A stretch of 32,293 nt of DNA, taken from the NCBI GenBank assembly GCA_964502215.1, contig CAZCUN010000038.1, positions 1-32,293 on the forward strand, given 5' to 3'. A program made the position numbers and the translations under genes. Within the stretch, counting starts at the first letter, position 1; the number at the start of each line of letters is the position of its first letter. Under the pieces are notes generated by a model. It was not told where the DNA came from, did not search any database, and worked only from the letters and a program-made list of their open reading frames with translations. The stretch comes from JAALLB01 sp964502215. GTDB taxonomy: Bacteria; Pseudomonadota; Alphaproteobacteria; Rhizobiales; Rhizobiaceae. Shown piece by piece: positions 23,954 to 32,246 of this stretch.

Positions 23954-25285
23954 ATGCATCCTGATATTAAGGCTTATCTAGCCAGTAATCCCGAACCGCA
24001 ATCCATTGATGTTTTAATCGCTGACTCAAACGGTATCCTGCGCGGTAAACAGTTCCCAGGCGATCAATTGGAAAGCCTATATAAAAAAGGCGCTAACCTT
24101 CCAATATCACTGATGTTTGGTGATGTGCGAGGCGCAACACCTGATGCGTTGATGATACCACCTTTGGTCGGTGATCCTGATATCAATTATTCTGTAATTG
24201 AAGGTTCATTACGTCCAGTGCCTTGGGCAGGTGTGCCAACAGCGCAAGTGTTTTTACGTGCCTCGAAAGATGGTGCTGATTTACCAAGTGATCCACTTAC
24301 AGTTTTAGAAAATGTCATCAAGCGTTTAAACGGTGATGGCATGTTCCCGGTCGTAGCGCTGGAAGGTGAGTTTTATTTGCTCGACCCTGCAAAATCACCG
24401 CCAGAACCGATTAAACCAAAGAACAAATGGCCAGCTTTTGAAGGCCCGCAAGTTTATGCGCTTGAGCCTTTACGTGATGTCCAGCATTTTCTCAACGAAG
24501 TAAAAAATGTGGCAACTGCGCAAAGCATTCCGCTTACCTCTATTTTATGTGAGTACGGCGAAAGCCAGTTTGAGATGAACTTAGATCATTCAGGTAAAAT
24601 CACAGACCATGCGCGTGATTTTATTTTGCTTAAACATGCCATCAAAAATATTGCAGAAGCTAACGGACAACTAGCGAGTTTCATGGCGCAGCCCTTAACA
24701 CACAGTGGCGGTAGTGGGTGTCATATTCATGTGAGTGTTCTAGATAAAGACGGCAATAACATCTTTGGTGATAATGATGGCGTCTTGCTAAATGCTATTG
24801 GCGGTTTGATGGAAACGATAGCCGAATCGATGGGGGCATGTGCGCCTTTTGCAAATTCATATCGACGCTATAAAGCAGGAGGCTGGTCTCCGAACTCAGG
24901 CAATTGGGGGCGCAATCACAGACTGGTTTCATTGCGCATTCCAATCTCTGGCGAAAAAGACAAACGCGTCGAGCATCGCATCGCAGGTGCGGATGTAAAT
25001 CCATATCTTTTAGTGGCATCGGTCTTGGCTGGCGTTCACCATGGTATCAAAAACAGGATTGACCCTGGCCCTGAATCCATGGAAGGACAAGAACCAGAAG
25101 AAGGAAATGCAATTCCAACCCGTTGGCGGGAGGCTTTGCAGGCCTTTTCGACGTCCGGGTTTTTCAAGGATTATTTCGGCGAAGAATTTATGGAGTTTTA
25201 TTGCAGAGCAAAATTTGCAGAAGAAGAAAACTTCCATATAGAAGTCTCAGACCGTGACCATGGATGGTGTTTGCGCACCGTTTAA
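23954..25285 (+). CDS. Glutamine-synthetase-family gamma-glutamylpolyamine ligase (first copy)
   Basis: A 443-residue GS-fold enzyme, expected to join glutamate to an amine using ATP. Metal and nucleotide motifs of the family are present: ALEGEFYLL, EYGESQFEMNL, GGSGCHIHVS and HRIAGADVNPYLL. It is clearly divergent from true glutamine synthetase GlnA and lacks the tyrosine-adenylylation region context. In Pseudomonas, multiple GS-like genes (spuI, spuB and relatives) act on putrescine, diaminopropane or other polyamines. It may therefore handle a second amine or contribute to the same pathway as its neighbour at 25310. The gene sits between the aminotransferase and the second ligase with short gaps. 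Confidence 0.85.
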   Translation: MHPDIKAYLASNPEPQSIDVLIADSNGILRGKQFPGDQLESLYKKGANLPISLMFGDVRGATPDALMIPPLVGDPDINYSVIEGSLRPVPWAGVPTAQVFLRASKDGADLPSDPLTVLENVIKRLNGDGMFPVVALEGEFYLLDPAKSPPEPIKPKNKWPAFEGPQVYALEPLRDVQHFLNEVKNVATAQSIPLTSILCEYGESQFEMNLDHSGKITDHARDFILLKHAIKNIAEANGQLASFMAQPLTHSGGSGCHIHVSVLDKDGNNIFGDNDGVLLNAIGGLMETIAESMGACAPFANSYRRYKAGGWSPNSGNWGRNHRLVSLRIPISGEKDKRVEHRIAGADVNPYLLVASVLAGVHHGIKNRIDPGPESMEGQEPEEGNAIPTRWREALQAFSTSGFFKDYFGEEFMEFYCRAKFAEEENFHIEVSDRDHGWCLRTV

Positions 25286-25309
25286 AACGACAAATAAAGA
25301 TGGTGTAAA

Positions 25310-26704
25310 ATGAGTAAGGTAAAACCAGAGATTAGCTTGGATGTCTCGCCAGAACTTGAACGAAACACCAATGAAGAGCTATACGATTGGTTGCGTGCTA
25401 ATCGTGTAGATGAAGTTGAGTCTGTAATACCAGACATGGCCGGTGTTGCGCGTGGCAAAGTGATGCCTGCTTCTAAATACATTAAAGAAAGCGAAATTCG
25501 CCTTCCGATCTCACTTTTCATGTCAAGTATCACAGGTGGCTACGCAGATATTGAGACCGAAGGCTATGACGTTGATGCGGATTGTTATCTAGTTCCTGAT
25601 ATTTCAACTGCCAGAGCTGTGCCTTGGGCAAATGATCCTTCTATCCAGATTATCCATGATGCCTATGATCGCCATGGCAATGAAATAGCTTTTGCGCCGC
25701 GTAATGTTTTGAAAAAAGTAATCGGCCTTTATAAGCGTAAAGGTTGGGATCCAATTGTCTCTCCTGAAATAGAGTTTTATCTAACCAAGCCGAACACAAA
25801 TCCAGATAATCCCCTTGAACCACCCGTGGGGCGTTCTGGTCGTCAGAGTTTATCTAATCAGGCTTATTCACTCTCAGCAGTAGATGAGCATGATCGCTTC
25901 ATTGAGCATATTTATGATTACGCAGAAGCGCAAAACCTTGAGATAGATACGATCATTCAAGAGTCTGGTGCAGGTCAACTTGAGATTAACTTGATGCATG
26001 GTGATCCACTTAAACTTGCCGATGAAGTCTTTCTCTATAAGCGCCTTATCAGAGAAGCAGCACTTCAATGTGGTATCCACGCAACTTTCATGGCAAAGCC
26101 AATGGAAGATCAACCAGGCAGTGCAATGCACGTGCATCAAAGTGTTTTGAACCGTAAAACAGGTGAAAATATTTTTTCAAATAAAGATGGGTCGCCCTCT
26201 GATGCGTTCTCTCATTTCATTGGGGGGCAGCAAAAATACATGTATGCAGCCTGTGCCTTTGCAGCTCCTTTTGTAAATTCGTATCGTCGCCTTGTGCCTA
26301 ATATGTCTGCACCTGTTAATCTCGAATGGGGGCATGATAATCGTTCAGCAGGCCTGCGCGCACCACGTGCGACACCCAAAGCCAGACGAATAGAAAACCG
26401 TGTGATTGGTGCAGATGCAAATCCATATCTTGCAATTGCCTCCTCTCTTGCATGTGGATATTTAGGCATGACAAAACGCATAAAGCCACGTGAAGAGGCA
26501 ACTATTGAATTTGAACATAGAAGTCGAGATCTTCCCTTTGGTCTGTTAAGCGCAATTGATGCACTAAACACCAGTCATGATTTAAAGCGCGTGCTTGGCA
26601 AAGAATTCGTTGATATTTTCATCGGTGTAAAACAAGTCGAGCATGATGAGTTCATGAAAGTAATTTCGCCGTGGGAGCGTGAGCATTTGCTCTTGAACGT
26701 TTAA
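25310..26704 (+). CDS. puuA: Gamma-glutamylputrescine synthetase (second glutamine-synthetase-like copy)
   Basis: A 464-residue GS-fold ligase close in text to PuuA/SpuB enzymes, which make gamma-glutamylputrescine from putrescine, glutamate and ATP. Motifs include VESVIPDMAGVARGKVMP near the N-terminus, SPEIEFYL, ESGAGQLEINL, GSAMHVHQS, and NRVIGADANPYLA. It is only distantly similar to the copy just upstream, so the pair looks like an old duplication or separate recruits with different substrates, not a recent repeat. Its stop overlaps the start of the oxidase gene by one base (TAATG). This fits the order ligase then oxidase of the Puu pathway. Confidence 0.85.
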   Translation: MSKVKPEISLDVSPELERNTNEELYDWLRANRVDEVESVIPDMAGVARGKVMPASKYIKESEIRLPISLFMSSITGGYADIETEGYDVDADCYLVPDISTARAVPWANDPSIQIIHDAYDRHGNEIAFAPRNVLKKVIGLYKRKGWDPIVSPEIEFYLTKPNTNPDNPLEPPVGRSGRQSLSNQAYSLSAVDEHDRFIEHIYDYAEAQNLEIDTIIQESGAGQLEINLMHGDPLKLADEVFLYKRLIREAALQCGIHATFMAKPMEDQPGSAMHVHQSVLNRKTGENIFSNKDGSPSDAFSHFIGGQQKYMYAACAFAAPFVNSYRRLVPNMSAPVNLEWGHDNRSAGLRAPRATPKARRIENRVIGADANPYLAIASSLACGYLGMTKRIKPREEATIEFEHRSRDLPFGLLSAIDALNTSHDLKRVLGKEFVDIFIGVKQVEHDEFMKVISPWEREHLLLNV

Positions 26705-28002
26705 TGGTGCTTTCTCTATTAGATGCGAATGACAAGCAGGGCAAGCATGCACCATCTTGGTATGCTTCAAGCTCCAATCCGCTAGAAGAGTTTCCATCTG
26801 CCAAAGGTGAATTAAAATTTGATGTTGCTATCATAGGCGCTGGTTTTTCAGGTCTTTCATCCGCCCTGCATTTATCAGAACTAGGCTATAAAGTTTGTGT
26901 CTTAGATGCGCACCGTGTGGGGTGGGGAGCATCTGGCCGCAATGGTGGGCAAGTTGGTTCTGGTCAGCGGATTGGTCAAGACGAAGCTGAGAAACTGGTT
27001 GGTTTCGAACATGCAAAACGTGGCTTTGATATTGGCGTTGAAGCAGCTGGCCTAGTTCGTGATCTGATCAAAAAACACAAAATCAATTGCGCTTATAAAA
27101 GGGGCATAATCGAAGCCATGCATCGGCCGCGCTATGATGATGAAATACGTGAATATGTTGAACTGCTCAATGATAAATATGACTACGATCATATGCGCTA
27201 TTTGTCACCTGAGGAGATGCGAGAAAAAATAGGTTCATCAGACTATTCAGCGGGTTCAGTTGATACAAATGCAGGACATTTGCATCCCCTAAATTATGCG
27301 CGAGGTTTGGCAAAAGCTGCGGCAAAAGCTGGGGCAGAGATTTTTGAATTAAGCCGCGTTACATCTGTAGAAGCTGGAAATATTAAAACCCAAGACGCTG
27401 AAATTAAAGCAGATAAAATCATCATAGCTGCAAACGGATACCTTGGTGGACTGGATCGCAAAGTTGCTGATCGGGTGATGCCAATTAATAATTTTATCAT
27501 TGCAACCGAACCCATGAGCGAGGACGAATGCAAGGCACTTATCCGCGATGGTGAAGCGGTTTGTGACAGTCGTTTTGTAGTCAATTATTTCCGCATATCA
27601 GAAGACAATCGTATGCTTTTTGGAGGCGGTGAAAACTACTCTTATAAATTCCCTAGTAATATTATAAAAGTTGTTCGAAAGCCGATGTTGCAAGTTTTCC
27701 CACAACTTGAAAATACAAAGATTGATTACGCGTGGGGTGGCACACTTGCTATTACGCGCAATCGGGTGCCGTGTTTTGAATTTCGTAAAGACGGTATTAT
27801 TAACATCTCAGGCTATTCAGGCTCAGGCGTTCACATGGCAACCATGGCAGGCAAAATTGTCGCTGAAGCAGTGAACGGCCAAATGGCAAGGTTTGATACT
27901 ATGAGCAAATTACCAACGCCAAAATTCCCAGGAGGCGCTGCTCTAAGATGGCCACTTTTACCCTTGGCGTTAACTTGGTATGCGATGCGAGATAAATTTT
28001 AA
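26704..28002 (+). CDS. puuB: FAD-dependent amine oxidase, gamma-glutamylputrescine oxidase type
   Basis: A 432-residue DAO-family flavoprotein. The FAD-binding Rossmann motif is AIIGAGFSGLSSALHLSELG (about residues 42-61). It is followed by the family block HRVGWGASGRNGGQVGSGQR, and near the C-terminus by ISGYSGSGVHMATMAGKIVAEA. PuuB oxidises gamma-glutamylputrescine to gamma-glutamyl-aminobutyraldehyde with release of ammonia and hydrogen peroxide. Translational coupling to the upstream ligase supports this role. The next two steps, the aldehyde dehydrogenase PuuC and hydrolase PuuD, are not in the window and must be encoded elsewhere or bypassed. Confidence 0.86.
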   Translation: MVLSLLDANDKQGKHAPSWYASSSNPLEEFPSAKGELKFDVAIIGAGFSGLSSALHLSELGYKVCVLDAHRVGWGASGRNGGQVGSGQRIGQDEAEKLVGFEHAKRGFDIGVEAAGLVRDLIKKHKINCAYKRGIIEAMHRPRYDDEIREYVELLNDKYDYDHMRYLSPEEMREKIGSSDYSAGSVDTNAGHLHPLNYARGLAKAAAKAGAEIFELSRVTSVEAGNIKTQDAEIKADKIIIAANGYLGGLDRKVADRVMPINNFIIATEPMSEDECKALIRDGEAVCDSRFVVNYFRISEDNRMLFGGGENYSYKFPSNIIKVVRKPMLQVFPQLENTKIDYAWGGTLAITRNRVPCFEFRKDGIINISGYSGSGVHMATMAGKIVAEAVNGQMARFDTMSKLPTPKFPGGAALRWPLLPLALTWYAMRDKF

Positions 28003-28071
28003 CAGCCGAAATATTATTCTCGTATAGTATAGCGCTTCAAACTTTTGCATAAATCATTTAAGACTTAAAGA

Positions 28072-29256
28072 ATGACACAAGACCTTTCCAGATCAGCAGA
28101 TATTCTGCGCGAACTCATTCGCTGCCCTTCTGTAACCCCGCAAGAAGGAGGAGCATTATCTTATCTTGAGCAGGAGTTTAACAAGCTTGGCTTTTGCGTC
28201 GAGCGTGTAACGTTCTCAGATGAAAACACACCTGACGTTGAAAACCTTTATGCTCGTATTGGCAGTGATGCGCCACATGTTATGTTTGCAGGACATACAG
28301 ACGTTGTGCCTATTGGTAATGCAGACGATTGGTCAAGTGATGCTTTTTCAGGTGATGTAAAAGATGGCGTTATGTTTGGTCGTGGCGCAGTTGATATGAA
28401 GGGCGGCATTGCTTGTTTTCTGGGTGCGGTAGAAAGCTATCTCGCCAACAATTCATTAAAGGGGTCTATATCATTCCTCATAACGGGAGATGAAGAAGGC
28501 CCTTCAATTAATGGCACAGACAAACTTTTGAAATGGGCGGCTGATAAAGGTGAGACCTGGGACGCCTGTATTGTGGGTGAACCTTCTAATAAAAGTAAAA
28601 TCGGTGACGTTGTCAAAAACGGGCGTCGTGGTTCACTATCAGGCCGCGTTACCGTTAATGGAACTCAAGGTCATGCGGCATATCCTCATCTTGCTGATAA
28701 TCCTGTAAATGGCATAACAGATTTATTAAACGCACTTTTAGAAGCGCCTTTTGATGAAGGCACGCAGATGTTTCAACCCAGCAATCTGGAAGTAACCTCT
28801 ATCGATGTTGGCAATACAGCAACCAATGTAATTGCGGGAAAAGCAGTGGCAAGTTTCAACGTTCGGTTTAATGACCTATGGACAGGCGATACTGTAAAGC
28901 AGGAGATTAAAAGACGTTTGTCAGAGGGCGCAAAGCGTTCTGTTATTCGCAGCAATAAAGATACGCCAGTTGATTTTGATGTTGAGTGGATTGGCCGTGT
29001 AAGCCATGTCTTCCTAACCAAAGATGATGCTTTGCTAAGCACGCTATCTAATGCGATAAAAACTGTTACCGGCAAAGAACCTGAACTATCGACAGGGGGA
29101 GGAACATCAGATGCTCGTTTCATCAAAGATTATTGCCCAGTTGTTGAATTTGGGCTTGTCGGTCAAACTATGCATCAAGTCGATGAGCGCACCGCACTCA
29201 GCGACATTGATAAATTAACTGCAGTTTATGAAGCTTTTTTGAAAAACTATTTCTAA
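28072..29256 (+). CDS. dapE: Succinyl-diaminopimelate desuccinylase
   Basis: A 394-residue M20-family zinc peptidase-like enzyme that removes succinate from N-succinyl-LL-diaminopimelate, in lysine and meso-DAP synthesis. The metal and catalytic residues are in order: AGHTDVVP (His, catalytic Asp), GRGAVDMKGG (bridging Asp), TGDEEGPS (catalytic Glu and Zn Glu), VGEPS (Zn Glu) and QTMHQVDE (Zn His). The signatures GRRGSLSGRVTVNGTQGHAAYPHLADNP and STGGGTSDARFIKDYCP are typical of DapE rather than ArgE. A 69-base gap after the oxidase suggests separate expression. Its stop codon is one base from the stop of the convergent L,D-transpeptidase gene. Confidence 0.93.
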   Translation: MTQDLSRSADILRELIRCPSVTPQEGGALSYLEQEFNKLGFCVERVTFSDENTPDVENLYARIGSDAPHVMFAGHTDVVPIGNADDWSSDAFSGDVKDGVMFGRGAVDMKGGIACFLGAVESYLANNSLKGSISFLITGDEEGPSINGTDKLLKWAADKGETWDACIVGEPSNKSKIGDVVKNGRRGSLSGRVTVNGTQGHAAYPHLADNPVNGITDLLNALLEAPFDEGTQMFQPSNLEVTSIDVGNTATNVIAGKAVASFNVRFNDLWTGDTVKQEIKRRLSEGAKRSVIRSNKDTPVDFDVEWIGRVSHVFLTKDDALLSTLSNAIKTVTGKEPELSTGGGTSDARFIKDYCPVVEFGLVGQTMHQVDERTALSDIDKLTAVYEAFLKNYF

Positions 29257-29257
29257 C

Positions 29258-30610
29258 TTACTTAAGTGCCGCCAAAATAACTGGGTCACGGCTATATACA
29301 TCTTGAAGTACATTAAGCTTTCCAGCCTGATTAACCCAAGTTGTAAAATAAGCTAAGTGGATCGGCATTGGCTTTTTCAAGATCACAGATTTACGTTCAC
29401 CCTGATTAACAACCCCATCAATCTTGCCGGGTGCAATTGCGCCATCTAGTTCAAAAATTTTACGGGCAAAATCAAGCGGGTTATGAATGCGAATACAGCC
29501 ATGTGAGAACGCTCTGTCCTTTGAGTTAAAAAGTTTCTTTCCTGGTGTATCATGCAGATAAATTGCATGTTCGTTAGGGAACAGAAATTTAACCTGACCA
29601 AGGGCATTTTTAGGGCCTTCGCCTTGAACAATTCTGTAAGGAAACTTTTTTGGTTCTTCAGGGTCGATTTTAGACCATTTAACTTTGCGTCCATCCAGTT
29701 CTTTTGCGCCTTTATTCCAATTTTCGAACAAAGTGTATCCGCGAGTTTTAAGGTAATTAGGATTCTTCAAAAGTTTCGGCAAATATTCATTCACTGCAAT
29801 AGACTGCGGAATATTCCACTGGGGGTTAAACTCCACATAAGTCATCTTATCACTAAATTGCGGCGAAGCGTGTTCTGTCTTGCCGATAATGACGCGTCGT
29901 TGGTCTACAATTTTATTCTTGTTGTAAATGAAAACTTCATAAGCTGGCTGATTGACCAAGATGTGCTTGTCACCCAATTCTTGGGGTAGCCAACGCCAAC
30001 GCTCAAGGTTGGCAGCAATGAGAGCACGTTTCGCTGGGTCTGATGTGCGCGCCATAGCTTTGCGTAACGCATTATATTGCGGATGCAAAGGGCGTAAGCT
30101 AGTCAGTGTGCGCTTTAATCCCTTTTTCTTCAAAAGCTTCATAGTGGCGGATGGGTCAAAAGATTTCTTTGTTTTGAAAATGTCTGCTTGCAATCTTGAT
30201 TGGTCAACAATGCCAATGTGAATGTCACGAGCATACTTTAAAAATTTGGCAGTAAGATAAAGCTCAAGCTTATCAATCTTTTTGCCTTTCAATTGCTCTT
30301 TATTGATGTTGCCAACAAGATACGCTTTAGAATTTAAACCTTCATCGCCAGCGCTTGATAGTGTTTTGACAAGTAGTTTGCCCTCTTTTGTGAGACCTCG
30401 CTTAAGGCCAAGAAAACCTTTTTTTGATGTCCAAATACCTTTGTATTTATTTGATTTATAAATACCTTCAAGCGGCTTTGGATTAACCTTAGTGCCTTGA
30501 TATTCAAACGTACCTTTTGCCAGCTGCTGCTTTAGCGTAAATGCGAGAGCGGGTGAAGCGGTAAGCGCCAAAATTAAGGCGAGAGCTAAAAAGCGAAAAT
30601 TGCGAAGCAT
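29258..30610 (-). CDS. L,D-transpeptidase (YkuD domain, LdtD/YcbB-like)
   Basis: A 450-residue exported enzyme. Residues 1-23 form a signal peptide (hydrophobic core LALALILALTA, cleavage after ALA). A helical scaffold follows, with the family landmark ANLERWRWLPQELGDKHILVN (200-220), then the YkuD catalytic domain. The active site is SHGCIR with Cys372 and His370. It would make 3-3 cross-links in periplasmic peptidoglycan, or attach proteins to DAP. The PG_binding_1 domain that normally sits before the WRW landmark in YcbB seems absent: RKAMARTSDPAKRALIAANLERW runs straight through. It is tail to tail with dapE, whose pathway makes the DAP this enzyme uses. Confidence 0.9.
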   Translation of the reverse strand: MLRNFRFLALALILALTASPALAFTLKQQLAKGTFEYQGTKVNPKPLEGIYKSNKYKGIWTSKKGFLGLKRGLTKEGKLLVKTLSSAGDEGLNSKAYLVGNINKEQLKGKKIDKLELYLTAKFLKYARDIHIGIVDQSRLQADIFKTKKSFDPSATMKLLKKKGLKRTLTSLRPLHPQYNALRKAMARTSDPAKRALIAANLERWRWLPQELGDKHILVNQPAYEVFIYNKNKIVDQRRVIIGKTEHASPQFSDKMTYVEFNPQWNIPQSIAVNEYLPKLLKNPNYLKTRGYTLFENWNKGAKELDGRKVKWSKIDPEEPKKFPYRIVQGEGPKNALGQVKFLFPNEHAIYLHDTPGKKLFNSKDRAFSHGCIRIHNPLDFARKIFELDGAIAPGKIDGVVNQGERKSVILKKPMPIHLAYFTTWVNQAGKLNVLQDVYSRDPVILAALK

Positions 30611-30692
30611 TGTAATTCCTGCAAAGATTATCTATCTATTTTTTACGTATCTTCATAGCCACCTATCGTGACTAATGAAAGCACTAAAATGA

Positions 30693-30713
30693 CTTACCAT
30701 AACGTAAGGTAAG
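30693..30713 (-). other. Short hairpin between photolyase and L,D-transpeptidase genes
   Basis: CTTACC (30693-30698) and GGTAAG (30708-30713) form a 6-bp stem about 20 bases past the photolyase stop. There is no T-tract, so it is at most a weak terminator. The rest of the 124-base gap (30611-30734) shows nothing else convincing. Confidence 0.3.
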
Positions 30714-30734
30714 AATACCAGTGTTTTCTAGCTT

Positions 30735-32246
30735 TCATAAGTTTGAAAGAAAGCGTTTTGCGCTGTTGAAATATTCAGATTGCTTGTCTTCAGCCAGTTT
30801 GTCCCAAGTGCGATAAACTTGCCCTAATCTGGGATTTCCCTTTAATTTTGCTTTGTTACGGATAATGAAATCCCAATAAAGAGCATTAAATGGACAGGCA
30901 TTAGCCCCTGTTTTCAATTTTACGTTATAATGGCAGTTTTTACAGTAATCAGACATTTTATTGATGTAATTACCGCTTGCTGCATAAGGTTTTGAGCCCA
31001 AAATACCGCCGTCACCAAACTGACTCATGCCAAGCGTGTTAGGCAGTTCCACCCATTCATAAGCATCGGCATAAACCGCTAAATACCATTCATGTACTTC
31101 AAACGGATCAACGCCAGCTAACATGGCAAAATTACCCGTTACCATTAAACGTTGAATATGATGTGCGTAAGCTTCCTCTTTAGTTTGCGTAATAGCTTCA
31201 CGCAGACAAGTCATATCCGTTTCGCCTGTCCAATAAAAATCAGGAAGTTTACGATTTGCTTCGAGAAAATTGCGCTTCACATATTCTGGCATTTTAAGCC
31301 AATAGATCCCGCGCACATACTCTCGCCAGCCAATAATCTGACGAATAAACCCTTCGGTAGCATTTAGTGGCACGCGGCCTTTTTTGTATTCAGCCTCCAC
31401 ACGCTTACACACTTCCAGTGGGTCAAGCAGGCCGCAATTGATGTAAGGAGAAAGCAGTGAGTGATATAAAAATTTTTGCCCCTCTAGCATGGCATCTTGA
31501 TAATCCCCAAACGAGGGTAGGGCTACATCCAGAAAATGATCCAATACTTTATTGGCTTGTTCGCGCGTGACCGCAAACCAGAACGGTTCAAGGTCGCCAA
31601 AATGATCGTTAAATTTATTGGCAACCAGTTCAAGAACTTCGCGCGTAATTTCGTCAGGTTCAAACCGCACTTGGCTTGGCATAAACAAATCATCTTTAGC
31701 AGGTTTGCGGTTTTCACTATCGTAGTTCCATTTGCCGCCTTCGGGCTTGTCGCCATCCATTAAAAGATTGGTCTTGCGTCGCATGTCACGATAGAAATAT
31801 TCCATCCGCAATTGCTTGCGGCCTTCAGCCCAATCTGCAAATTCGTGGTGCGTTGCTATGAAGCGATCATCAGGCAAAATCTCTACTGTTAAGCCAAAGT
31901 GATCTGACCAAGATTTTACATCCTCCATTACCCGCCATTCTGCTGGCTCAGTAATGATTATGCTTTTAAAATTCTTCGTAGTAAGTACCCGCCCAACTTC
32001 ACCTTTGAAGGATTGCAAGTTTTTATCATCATCCAGTTTGATGTAATCAACTTGCCAGCCTTTTTCACTCAGCTCTTGCGCAAAGTGGCGCATTGCAGAA
32101 AATAAAAGCGTAATCTTCTTTTTGTGATGTTTTACGTAACTAGCTTCTTCATGCACCTCACACATGAGAATACGATCAGAAGCTTTATTGGCCGCTTTAA
32201 GTGAAGAAAGACCATGCGAAAGCTGGTCACCGAGAATTAAAATTAA
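30735..32246 (-). CDS. Fe-S bacterial cryptochrome/photolyase (PhrB/CryB type), 5' end interrupted
   Basis: A flavoprotein of the FeS-BCP class, whose Agrobacterium member PhrB repairs (6-4) photoproducts and whose Rhodobacter member CryB regulates light responses. The open frame runs to 32246 and encodes 503 residues, opening LILILGDQLSHGL. From the first ATG (32165) the [4Fe-4S] cysteines are Cys320, Cys408, Cys411 and Cys424. Adding 30 gives 350, 438, 441 and 454, the PhrB positions. So 27 visible residues precede that ATG and exactly three codons, including the start, are missing. They are replaced by the repeated element at 32246-32293, where the frame has no start codon and hits a stop. 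Beginning at 32165 would lose the nucleotide-fold strand, so the product is probably absent or defective. Confidence 0.9.
   Translation of the reverse strand, partial: LILILGDQLSHGLSSLKAANKASDRILMCEVHEEASYVKHHKKKITLLFSAMRHFAQELSEKGWQVDYIKLDDDKNLQSFKGEVGRVLTTKNFKSIIITEPAEWRVMEDVKSWSDHFGLTVEILPDDRFIATHHEFADWAEGRKQLRMEYFYRDMRRKTNLLMDGDKPEGGKWNYDSENRKPAKDDLFMPSQVRFEPDEITREVLELVANKFNDHFGDLEPFWFAVTREQANKVLDHFLDVALPSFGDYQDAMLEGQKFLYHSLLSPYINCGLLDPLEVCKRVEAEYKKGRVPLNATEGFIRQIIGWREYVRGIYWLKMPEYVKRNFLEANRKLPDFYWTGETDMTCLREAITQTKEEAYAHHIQRLMVTGNFAMLAGVDPFEVHEWYLAVYADAYEWVELPNTLGMSQFGDGGILGSKPYAASGNYINKMSDYCKNCHYNVKLKTGANACPFNALYWDFIIRNKAKLKGNPRLGQVYRTWDKLAEDKQSEYFNSAKRFLSNL

Noticed and set aside
29552..29989. 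145-codon open frame on the plus strand
   Set aside because: It lies entirely antisense within the L,D-transpeptidase gene, whose signal peptide and HGCIR motif are clear; the plus-strand translation shows no family pattern or ribosome-binding site.
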